Assembly (NCBI GenBank): GCA_024349245.1
Contig: JALDNG010000048.1
Span: 3,398,501-3,462,500 of the forward strand
Direction of reading: 5' to 3'
Source: Neodontobutis hainanensis
Taxonomy: Eukaryota; Chordata; Actinopteri; Gobiiformes; Odontobutidae
Length of the DNA: 64,000 nt
Below the pieces are notes generated by a model. It was given only the letters and a program-made list of their open reading frames with translations, was not told the origin of the DNA and did no database searches. The position numbers and the translations under genes were made by a program. This document shows positions 25,364 to 35,408 of this stretch, one piece after another. Each line of letters starts with the position of its first letter. Position 1 is the first letter of the stretch.

Positions 25364-25379
25364 TGGCCAGAGGGCGGTG
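25364..25379 (+). promoter_or_regulatory. CTCF-like motif, rightward (weak)
   Basis: The plus strand reads TGGCCAGAGGGCGGTG. The AGAGGGCGG core fits CTCF; the first three bases of the consensus do not. It lies just 3' of hoxd12a and points toward evx2. Confidence 0.35.
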
Positions 25380-25902
25380 ATGAATGTGGAAGCATTGTTT
25401 AACTAAAACACAGAACTGTAGTTTATGAGATTTATACCGGCTTTGAATCAAATACGTGTTTGACTGAATAACAAACATCTGATTATTTACATGCACTTCA
25501 GATTCCACTTAGTGAGCCTGGCCACTTCGGCCGTAGACATGAACTTGAGCTCAGTCAGGTGTTTCCAGACAGACGCACGGAGGATAATGCAAACACTACA
25601 CAACAAGTTTCTGCGTTAAAATGATTACATTTCGCATTAAGAGTAAAAGCATATGGTTTGTTTTAATCTTCTGGATTGGGCCCACGGGCCTTTGGGAAAA
25701 TAAAAATCTGGTTCTAGCTAAACTTCATTTCGCTCTATATCTCCCTGTTAAACGCTGTAGACACTGAGTGAGCATGGCCTTATGTGACACAGGACTAAAC
25801 ATTCATTTATAAATAACAGCTAGTAATAAGGAGTGGGCATGACAGACATTCATGTTAATATTGACAGGATGCTGGTCAGGTATCAAGTCCAAAGGCCGTC
25901 AG

Positions 25903-27159
25903 TCAATACACGGAGAAGGCCTGCTCTCGCAGCACCAGCCTCTTCTTCTTCATCCTGCGGTTCTGAAACCAGATCTTCACTTGTTGGTCGGTCAGTTCCA
26001 GTCTGTTCGACAGCTCCTTCCGCTTCTGTCTGTTGATGAACTCGTTCATCATGAACTCATTCTCAAGCTCCGCCAGCTGTGGCTTGGAATAAGGCTTCCT
26101 CTTCTTTCTAGTTTTCGCCTGTGACGAGCACCAAGGGGCACCTATGGGAGCAGCAGAGGAGAACCAGTTTAGTGCTGCAGATTAACACTAGCCTCACCAG
26201 CAGAGAGGATAATAACCGTTCTCCTTATAGTGGTGACGGACAGACGGGGAGAATAAGACTAGAGATCGGGAGAGGGATTGGAAGAAGAAACGCACACAAG
26301 AGTTAAACAGTTAACTTGAATAAAGACAATGGTCAAAGGTTTATACAAGGTTAAAGTCTTCCATCACTTGCAAGAATATAAAAGAAGAGAAAGAAGAAAT
26401 GTATTTAAGAAAACCTTCTTCTTCGTCTAATAATACTAATAGACGAGGTGGAGGGACATAAGCAGGTTAGTAAAGTAATAAAAATAATAATAATAATTTT
26501 AAACTTTCAACAATATATTTTGCAACTAATACTGATGCAATGACATAAAAGTAAACACCAAAGACTCTGGCCCAGTCTGAGGTCTTTAAGCCCTACTCTG
26601 CCATTCATAAAGTCCTGAGTGCCTGTGTGAGAAGCGGCTGCACAACAGTCTGACCTTCACAGAAGCTGGTCCTAGAGCCGGTGTTGCCGCTGGACGAGGC
26701 CTGGGTCCCGCTCTGCTCCGGCCTGGTACCGGACTCACTAAGAGGACCCACTGGGTCTGGGCAAAGCTGCGGTCTGCTGATCAGCTGAGAGTAACCGCGG
26801 TCCGCCACGTAGCTCTCGTCCGGTCTGCCAGGCTCCTCTCGCTTGTGGTTCAGGTCCTGGAAGCCCTGCGCTTTGGCGCTGGTGCTTACGGACACAGCGT
26901 TGGATAGAAACGGTGAACAGTAGCCCCCGAAGGCTCGGCTCTGCCCTGGTGGTGCGGCCGCTGCCCCAGATGTGCACGAACTTGAGGAGGTCCATGGGAA
27001 CGTGCACATGTCTCTCCTGTTGTAAGGGATCTGATGAAGCCCGGGAATGTGGGCTCCATTGCCCCGGAGGTTGGAGAAATAGAGCGAGTCAGGCGCAGCC
27101 AAATTAAGCAGAGAACCAACGTAGCCCGGATTTAAAGGAGTCCGCTCGCACATTTCCAT
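25903..27159 (-). CDS. hoxd12a: Homeobox protein Hox-D12a
   Basis: Paralogue-group-12 AbdB-type Hox transcription factor, nuclear; posterior body and fin patterning. Exon 1 is 27159-26655 and exon 2 26141-25903, total 744 nt, 247 residues. I chose the ATG giving MEMCERTPLNPGYVGSLLNL; the second Met (27153, MCER) is an alternative, and the upstream frame starts without ATG. The donor GAAG|GTCAGA and the acceptor CATAG|GT join to read FCEGAPWCSSQAKTRKKRKP. The homeodomain is at about 178-237, with FINRQKRKELSNRLELTDQQ and WFQNRRMKKKR. The protein ends LREQAFSVY. Exon 2 has no internal ATG upstream of the homeobox, so it is easily missed in ORF scans. The 513-bp intron (26142-26654) has no coding signal. 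It is the most posterior intact Hox gene here. Confidence 0.96.
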
Positions 27160-27246
27160 GGAGCTTTCCGCAAACGCTTCTTGTGAGCCTTTTAGCAACT
27201 CCTCAAGAATAAAGCCAAGGTAATTGTTGATTTGTTAATACGGAGT

Positions 27247-27293
27247 CACGTGATATGTAAACTATGTTGTTGGGCCCCACCCTTGTTCCCAAT
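27247..27293 (-). promoter_or_regulatory. hoxd12a proximal promoter: E-box plus CCAAT box
   Basis: TCACGTGA, with the CACGTG core at 27247-27252, and CCAAT at 27289-27293 lie about 90-135 bp upstream of the hoxd12a ATG. This completes the set of five Hox genes with this module. Confidence 0.5.
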
Positions 27294-28003
27294 ACAACTA
27301 AACAGTCCATGAGGACATATCTGAGTGTTGTGTGGGAGGAGGATGTGGCAGCCTTATCCATCTGTGTGGTATTATTAAAGATTAATAAACAGCGATAGGA
27401 GTGAGAGCCCACAGCATCACAGTCACAGGGTGAGACACAAAGACCAGAATGGACAGGGACAGAGGAAGGCCTGAAGCGCCACGCAATACTCAATGCATTC
27501 ACACTGTTTTGATCAATATACCACTACACGTAAAAAACAAACAAAAAAACTTCCAAATTATCCATATCCATATTGATTTTTATACTGTGCATGTGGCAGT
27601 CTCTCAACTGTTTTTGATTTTTTTTTTTAAGCGTAGTCCTGAGTTTGTAAGCAACCGCGTTTAATGACACACATGGCCATTCTTCCATTTCTTGACAATT
27701 CAACAAATAAATAGAAAGCTATTGTAAAAATATATTTTTAAATTAATTATCAAGACTTGGCATAAGATCACCGCTCCATTAAAATCTGTGTTGTCTGACC
27801 ACAATATGCACATACTTTATCCGTGTGACAGACTATGAAACATTCAGTATTGTTATTACTTTTTCATTAACAAAATTGTACTATATATGTTCCGCAGTGC
27901 CTCAGTTCATTTAGTATTTATGAAGTCCCACTGAGATTTTTCTTCCTTCACTGTTTAAAATAAAAAGATTAAAATGTAAATACCTTATAAATATGACTGT
28001 AAT

Positions 28004-28017
28004 CCAATAGGTGGCAG
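28004..28017 (+). promoter_or_regulatory. CTCF-like motif, rightward
   Basis: CCAATAGGTGGCAG, followed by TGCAG, matches the CTCF core with one mismatch. It points toward evx2/lnpa and lies just below the hoxd13a relic. Confidence 0.55.
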
Positions 28018-29018
28018 TGCAGTTTCATAAACATGTAACATACAGCCTCTTTGTGTGATCTGCATTCAGATATTATAAACTGTTCTTATAGCTACAGCTC
28101 CAGAGCAAACACCACATCTTTGCGTGGGTTTTTACTAAAAATTAGTCTCGGTTTTGGCGCATTATGTGCACTTCTTAATGAGGAACCACGAAGCTTCATA
28201 ATAATGTGCTGTGGGGCCATAACGCGCCTCCACTCGACAATAATATAAACACTGTTTCGTTATTGCACATCAGCGCACAGCATGTGTAAAGAAGACAGCG
28301 GAGAGATAAAACCCGAGACTGAGAAGAGGATCAGGGGAGATGTTTTTCGAAAGTAAACACAGACAGTCAGTCTTTTGATTTGCTTCATTTGATTTCAGTT
28401 GGTGTCCAAAATTTAGGCTTAACTCAAACATTGTGTCCATATATTCCTCACGTGGCCCCGCAGGTCTTATAAAGCGGATTAAAGCGACGACGGGGACAAA
28501 TTATACAAATATATTTATACACACGCCTGGAATAACTGGCCTGACAATCCGTGACATTTGGTGGAATACTAACAGTACGGACAGCAGGAATGGGTTTGTA
28601 CGCATTTATTGGATCCAGTGTTTAACTATTTTGTCTTAGCATTACTTCACAAGTACTAAAATGTTATATTAAGAATATTTTGTGACTTTGTTCTCAGTTA
28701 AAGTACGAGTTAGGAGAAGCACTATGTTCTTTTACGCATTTATCCACTCCTCTGCGTCACCTCATTGTCATAATTCACAAATAAAAATACATCACCTGCA
28801 TTCATTTAGACAGGTTTGTTTGTAACTGAGGCATAAATTGGGAGTTTGTTAACTTTCTATGTGCGCAACACAAAGGCTCTCTACACACCAATAGACTATA
28901 TCTGTGGATTGTTTGACACAAAATGGACACATGGGCAAGATCTTGTGCCACAAAAGCATCTCCAATTCAAAAATGCGCCAAGGTTTTAGTGTCCTTCCGG
29001 CTCCTCGTCCTTCAGCTT

Positions 29019-29150
29019 TTACGGCGTCAGGATCCACAGTCTGTGTGTTTTCACGCGGCCTTTGAAGGAAGCCTTCCGCCGTCTATTGTCCTTGGTAATA
29101 AACTTGCAGCTTCCCTCGTTCAAGTTCCTGGGACCGATAAGAAACGCAAA
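29019..29150 (-). pseudogene. hoxd13a: Decayed Hox13-type homeobox: hoxd13a pseudogene
   Basis: On the minus strand 29108-29076 encodes CKFITKDNRRR. Hox13 homeodomains read KFITKDKRRR or KFINKDKRRR at the same place and no other Hox group does. Just upstream, 29130-29116 encodes QELER in a different frame, matching Hox13 KELER/KELEN. Only 10 nt instead of 15 separate ELER from the Lys of KFIT, a net 5-nt deletion and frameshift. Downstream the frame runs on to a Trp 13 residues after RRR (14 in intact Hox13), where WFQNRR is expected but reads WILTP and then a stop (29019-29021). Strand and position between hoxd12a and evx2 fit hoxd13a exactly. No exon 1 was recognised. Zebrafish keeps hoxd13a; from memory it is missing in several percomorphs. 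A 62-codon frame at 28849-29037 is debris of this locus, not a gene. Confidence 0.85.
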
Positions 29151-31654
29151 GACACAGCTACGTGTCTGGACGAGAGGATCATGCACATGGCAGAAGATCG
29201 GGGGAGTTGGTAGTGGCAATCATGCGACAATGGTAGCTTTATTATTATTATTTAGTTTTATTATTATGACTTTTGTTCAACCATATCTCAAACACGTGAG
29301 TATCTAAAAATTGTACCATTCACAATTAATTGATTTTGCAATAACTTGTATATGCTCTGTTCCAAATCTTTCATCCGTCGTGATAATAAAATACATATCA
29401 AATAAAAAAATAGATTCATACAATTCATAAATATGTAGCATACTGTATTTTGGGCTGACTTACAGTCTCAGTCAAGCCCAAAGATAATACCGACTTCTTA
29501 ACACACTTTAGTAAAAGTCTATGCGCAAATTCTGACCAAAAGATTGCTGCCTGAGAAGCATCAACCGCCTTTACTTTTTTGTTTATGTTCCATGATCCTT
29601 TAAACAAATTATGTGGAAACAGGAGGACTTTTTTTAAATACAATATGTGTAGTACATGCTTGTTATACTGTTACCGGTACAGGTCAGCTTTTGTGGATAA
29701 CACTAATCGTTAGTGCTGCCATTTACGCACTTGGCTCTAATACTGAGTTGTGCGTAAAAGGCCGAGCGTAACAGGCGAGCTGATGGAGAAATATTTAAAA
29801 ACATTCAGGGAACAGTATTGTATTAAATTATTATTATTGTATTAAATAAAAACTGAAACTGAAATCATTGAAAATAATCTCACTATTAAGTCTGGAGTGT
29901 GTGTCCCTGTATTCCGTCTTCAAATGTAATAATGTGGGATAATAAAATGTATATTCATTGTTTTTTTTATTACTGAAGGACTAAAACGAAATGAATAGGT
30001 GCCACTTCAGAGGTGTATTCATTTTAAACTTCCAAAAAAAACAAAAAAAAACAAAAAAACACGTCAAATAATTACAAATTCTCTGCGTCTTTAAAAGTGC
30101 AGCAAATAACCAAAGACTGCAGATTAGGTCAATCTTTTTGTCTACATTCTTTTAATTGTACATGTATTATGAAAAATATGGTAGGATTTTTTTCTTTTTC
30201 TCAGTACTCTTCAAAAAAGAATCCCAGCCCTCTTTCCATCAACTTCAGGTTATGTCATCAGTGCTATCTTTATCATAATTTTTCTCTGATCTCACTTTAT
30301 ATCTGTAGATCATATTTATTATTTAGTGTTTTGTCATTTTGTAATATTTGTAATGAGGGTTTTGACTATGAGTAGTACATTGTTATGTCTTTTTAAAGTT
30401 TTTGACTCAGAAGTGAGTGGGGCTCAGTGGTAATCCATCTAGGATTTCTGGGAAAGGGGCCAGTTTGTTTTTTTCAATTGACAAATGTCCAGACACACGT
30501 CCCAATTCCGAGGGGAGTCCCAAGAAGTGTAAAAGAGGATTGATACTTTTTGCTTATCCCAGAAGAATATTGAGGTGCACCTTGTCCTTCCAGACTATAC
30601 TATAATTCAATCTGGTTATTGTGTTAAATGTTGTATAATAGCCCTAATCTCACACTTATTGCAGCCAACATTTTTGCACCTAGTCCTTTCAAATACCTCC
30701 CCTTCTCCTATTTGCTGCAGCAATAATGCCAAAAAAAAAAAAAAAAAATGAAATAAAAATAAAAATACAACCTATTAAGAAATAAGTTAATAATTGACTT
30801 CTGTCTGGCTGATATAACCCCACCCATATGCTCTCATACAAATATGTATTGTAGAAACTAAATGCTGTCAAGGATAAGCGCTGTCATTGTGCCTTTGTTC
30901 CTTATTAATATAATAGATCTTCACAACCTCACATTTTCACAGTCATTTATTTTACCATTGTATTATGTGACTTATTTCATCTGTTTCTCTATGTGTCATC
31001 TAAACTGATCTCAACTGAACTTCTTCCACGTAAGTGTAAATCTGACAATAAATCTGAAAAACTCAAAATGTACAAACTATATATTTTCTTTGTCAAACAA
31101 TCACATATGTTTTACAATGGCTCCTCTAAAAACCTCCCAGTCAGTTATACAATATAGTTATTTAGTGTTATAACAAATACTACATGCATTTGGTCATTTT
31201 TTCTGATCACAAAGAATGAGTGAACCAAACTAAATTGGACAAATAGTGAGAGTTGAAATAGTTCTAGTTTGGAAACAGCTTAGTATCAAGGAAATCAATG
31301 GACAAACATATGTTTTAATATAAAAACATTAATAATGGTCTGTTTGGAGCACCCCTGCCAGAAGGCTTTATAGGACTTTGTAGCATATTAAACTGAAAAT
31401 AATGTTTTCTTGCTAAATACACCATTAAAGTAGATGATTATTGTAGACTTCATGTGTCAATTATTGAAGTAAATATTGAAAACGTCACTATGCCTCCCAT
31501 GTTCAAGGCAGCCCTGATTCTGTAGTGTGAACAGAGCTATTGTTCTACAGCAAAGCGCGGTCCCTGTGCCTCGTGCGTGTGATTTATGTGTGAGACTGTG
31601 AATCTCATCAGGGTTCTGCAGAAGTGTTCTGTTTTTGTCATTTGCATTAAAAGT

Positions 31655-31669
31655 CCACTAGATGGCACC
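31655..31669 (+). promoter_or_regulatory. CTCF motif, rightward
   Basis: CCACTAGATGGCACC matches the CTCF core CCASYAGRKGGCRS at every position. It lies between the hoxd13a relic and evx2 and points toward evx2. Confidence 0.7.
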
Positions 31670-33676
31670 CGCGCACAAGGAAAAATATTTCAACTTTGAG
31701 AACAAAAAGGATGACAGAACTCACAATGTAATTCCTCTGGTGACCACAAGATGTTTGGTCTAATAGGTCTGCTTTGTGCGGGGGGACTGGGCTTCAGTAG
31801 AACTCCAGACCCAGACTGCGCATGTCAGTGGCAATTTTTACATTTAAAAAAATACTACTGCGTGTTATAGTCCTGCTATTGGTCACACTCGGACTTCTTA
31901 CAAAACAAGATAATGATCCTCACTGTTAGTATAAAAGTCCCTCCCACAACCGCATTTACAAGTAGGCTAATTACTAATAATCATTGGGTCAAAATACATT
32001 GGGTTCGTGCTTCATATAAAAAAAGAACACTTACAATGCTTACTATAAAACTTAATGTGTTATTAAAATATTCCTTGCTGAGAATGCTCTTTGTTTGTAT
32101 ACTTTTATGACTGTCTCAGTTTTGTAAGGTTTATATTTGAGTGAGATATTGATTATGTAATAAATAATACATTTTAAACTGACTTTGTGTAGTGTATTAG
32201 ATGCATACTAATGAGATCAAATGTTTGTGTCTGCCCATACAGGTCACTTTACTACTTAAAAAAAAAAGACTCAAATGAGGTATTTGTGATAAAAAATTAA
32301 TCAAGATGTAATCAATAACTTAATTGCATCTTATAAATTTTCTAAGGGATAATTCATTCACTCATTCATTTTTTGCTGCTTAAGCCTTTTGCTGGCGTAG
32401 GACCAAAAACAAAATCTACAGGCTGATGAGCATCTATCACCACTCCAGAGAGTCTGCAGCTCCACACAGTCTCAGTGGAACAAGTGTCTTGAGGAAAGTG
32501 TCACTGTGAGACTGCAGATGAAAACAGACATAGGCCTCCTCATGGACAAAGATGGTATTTTATCCATCTTTCCCTAGCTGCCTTTGTGAATATGTATTTG
32601 ACATCCTCTTTATGTGTGTATGCTGTAGTCAGAATCACAGGCAGTGTTTTAACTGTTTTGTCAAGAATCTAAGAAATATCCATGGTTGAGAGTGTCCTCA
32701 AGCCTAAAAAATGTGCTGAACGTGCAAATACAGCTTTAATAAAAATTCAAACAAGACAGCTATTACAAAAGATTTACCTTTAAAACTTTAAAACAACATC
32801 TATGCAGTCTTATCTACACACTTATCTACACACTTACTAAACACTCATAGTTTCGGGTTTAGTAATCATTAATTTGAAATGGACATTTTGAGTACTTTAC
32901 ATTTCAGATTCACACTGTTCCTCTTTAAAGCATTTGAGCAGCTATGGAGCCCTACAGGGACATTCTGTCATCTTCCCTGAGTAGCAACAGGTCTGATGGT
33001 GATAACACTTTTCAGTTCATAAGTGGCCAAAACCTTCATGTGTCCACAGAAAGAAACACAAGAGTGCTTCTCCTCACGCAGTGCTCAGTTTGTCCTCTCT
33101 GGGCAGTTGTTGGAACCAAAGCAGGACTGAATGGAACTAAAATAACACCTTACACTGTAGCTTTTCATGTCCATTTTTAAGATAGACAAGCACACTCAGT
33201 GTTATTTCAATGTGATATTAAGAAGAGTTGAAAAGTGTGTTCCATTTTGTGCAGCTACTGTACACAAAGCCTCTTTAAATGGATTTCTCTAGCCCCCTCT
33301 GCCAACCATAGGCCTCCCTGCGCTCTCTCCAGGAACTGTACACCTCCAGAACCAACAAAAGGAAAATGATCAGAGACACCATTCACCACAAACATGGACT
33401 GCTGTCTGACAGGTTGTTTGGAGGCATTCAGACCCAAAACAATCAACTCTATATCTATAACCATATCTATTTGTGAAGTGGCAAAGTGACAAAAACTGAT
33501 GGAACCAAATTTCTTGTATGTACTACACACTTAGCCAATAAAGCCGATACTGACACAAAGATTAACCCTGCTACAGTCTTGAATAATAACGCTTGAACTA
33601 ACTAATATCTGACCAGATGTATCTACCTGAAAAGCCTGTCTTTTAAACCGCCTTCACCTCCAGTTTGTACCGAGAG

Positions 33677-33693
33677 CCAGCAGGGGGCGCCAC
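33677..33693 (+). promoter_or_regulatory. CTCF motif, rightward (strongest)
   Basis: CCAGCAGGGGGCGCCAC is essentially the textbook CTCF site. It lies 1.2 kb upstream of evx2, where mammals also have CTCF sites between Hoxd13 and Evx2. Confidence 0.8.
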
Positions 33694-34724
33694 AGGACGT
33701 GCAGAGGACGGTGTGACGGCAGTGCCACAACAAGGAACCTGGAGTGAGTCCACGCGTGGGTTTTCCACTCAAGCCTCCTTTAGAGTTAATTCACTGCGCA
33801 CACGAGGCAGCCACTGTCACGCACAGACAATAGAGTAATTAAATATTAAAGTAAATAAGTACACGAACAGATAGTTACAGTTCACTGAGAGTTTTAGAGC
33901 CAGTCCAAACAATTATTGCTAAGCATCTGAAATAATATTGTTTTATAAATATTATAAATATTGTTTTGCGTTAAAATCTAATGATGGGATATAAATAAAT
34001 CAAACCAAAATGCGTTCTTTTTTTCAACAAGTCATTTTTACGCTCAGATATTTGTGATAATGCCAATTCAAAAATCTTAACTAAACAATTGGAATAGTGC
34101 CGATATCATTAGCACATTAAAATTGATATGACTGAACCAAATAAGAGAAAATAAGAAAAATTAAAAGGTGTTTTTTTCTATTTATGAATATATATGGATG
34201 TACTAACGTAAAGATTAGGCTAATTCACAGAAATAAGCAAAAGAGAGAAAAAAAAGGGTGTAAATAAAAGACAAAGCTTCCCAAAAAGGGAGAGGGCGGG
34301 GAAGAGGAGGGGAACAATAGAGAATCAAAGCATGATAATATTCCTAAATGGAGAGGGAAACGTTGCCGGGCTCATTTTATTAATCAGACTGTCAATTTGA
34401 GCCAAGAGGCCAAACCCAGGAGCAACGTGGAGCAGACTGAGAGATGTTGTAGCAGGGACGCGCAGCGCTCCTCTCACTCCTCTCACTGCTCTCACTTGGA
34501 TATTATTCGTCTGACCGAAGGCCGCCTCCATCATCAAGTGACAGCCCTCTCCTATTTATTTGCTTATAAACCTGTTACAATAAATGATCATTGGAGCGAC
34601 GTCAGCCGAGCATTAGAAGAAGCGAACAGCCCGCACTTTTTGATGAATGACATTTCTGCTGCTGTGGGGAGGATGCTCGACTCATTTTGAGCAGTCGCCA
34701 TTCTTTCATTTTGTGCGTGTTGCT

Positions 34725-34732
34725 TATAAAAA
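34725..34732 (+). promoter_or_regulatory. evx2 TATA box
   Basis: TATAAAAA 116 bp upstream of the evx2 ATG would place transcription start near 34755 and give a 5' UTR of roughly 90 bp. A second TATAAA-like string near 34565 is further away and less likely. Confidence 0.5.
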
Positions 34733-34847
34733 GACACTTATTTAGAGACACTCGGTGAGTTGCATGCGGATTTAGCTCCGACGCCAACCATTGGTGCCCC
34801 AGCCCCCTGGACAAGTCTTGGTGGGTGTTATTTCTTGGCGCGGCTTA

Positions 34848-35347
34848 ATGATGGAGAGGATGAGGAAAGAGATGATCTTGATGGAGAGAGGGCTGCACAG
34901 TCCCGTGGCAGGGAAGAGGCTGACGGACACGCCGGGAAACTCCGTGCTCGAGGCCCTGGAAAACTCGCAGCACAGCGGACGTCTGAGCCCCAGGATCACC
35001 TCTGCGTCCCTCCACGGAAACCTGGGGGATATCCCGAGCAAAGGCAAGTTCGAAATAGACAGTCTGTTCGGCTCGCACCACGGCGGCGACAACAACTCGG
35101 CGGCGGACATCTCCTCGGCGGAAAACCGGAAGAAGATGAGCCTCTACTCCGAAGTTTCCCAGGAGTCTGATATTAACAGCGATGTGGAGGTGGGCTGCCC
35201 GTCGCACCGGTCCCCGAGCCAGCACAAGGAGAACAACAAAGGTACCCGGCCACCGCACTGCCCTGGGCATCCCACTCCATTGAGCATTTTCATCATACAA
35301 CTATATAGCTACAAATAGGCTTGCATTTGTAGACAACTATCTCATAC

Positions 35348-35408
<61 letters not shown>

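Larger units (their letters stand above)
22246..25902. other. hoxd11a-hoxd12a intergenic region
   Basis: About 3.7 kb with no recognisable exon. It includes a long (TA)n microsatellite (23128-23214), an AAT/ATT palindromic tract (25054-25109), a CCATAAA site at 24004-24010 and a CTCF-like motif near 25364. A possible hoxd12a 3' UTR lies at the right end. Confidence 0.5.
27294..34724. other. hoxd12a-evx2 intergenic region
   Basis: About 7.4 kb containing no intact gene. It holds the decayed Hox13 homeobox (29019-29150), three good rightward CTCF-like motifs (28004, 31655, 33677), one GTGCGTAAAA (29750-29760) and a poly(A)-like run near 30730. I could not recognise a hoxd13a exon 1 in the 5 kb on its upstream side (29.2-34 kb). 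The remainder is AT-rich with no features I can support. Confidence 0.6.

Noticed and set aside
28849..29037. 62-codon minus-strand frame
   Set aside because: It overlaps the downstream part of the decayed Hox13 homeobox in a shifted frame. It has no domain or splice context of its own and is treated as pseudogene debris.
30405..30600. Possible further tRNA-derived SINE (GGGGCTCAGTGGTAATCC)
   Set aside because: Only a weak A-box is visible, with no B-box or recognisable body; too degraded to support.
33290..33304. Minus-strand CTCF-like motif (core AGGGGGC)
   Set aside because: The 5' half of the consensus is absent, so it was left out of the feature list. It is noted as the one possible exception to the orientation pattern.
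34397..34690. 97-codon plus frame just upstream of evx2
   Set aside because: It lies mostly upstream of the TATA box, has no homology that I recognise and ends before the evx2 promoter.
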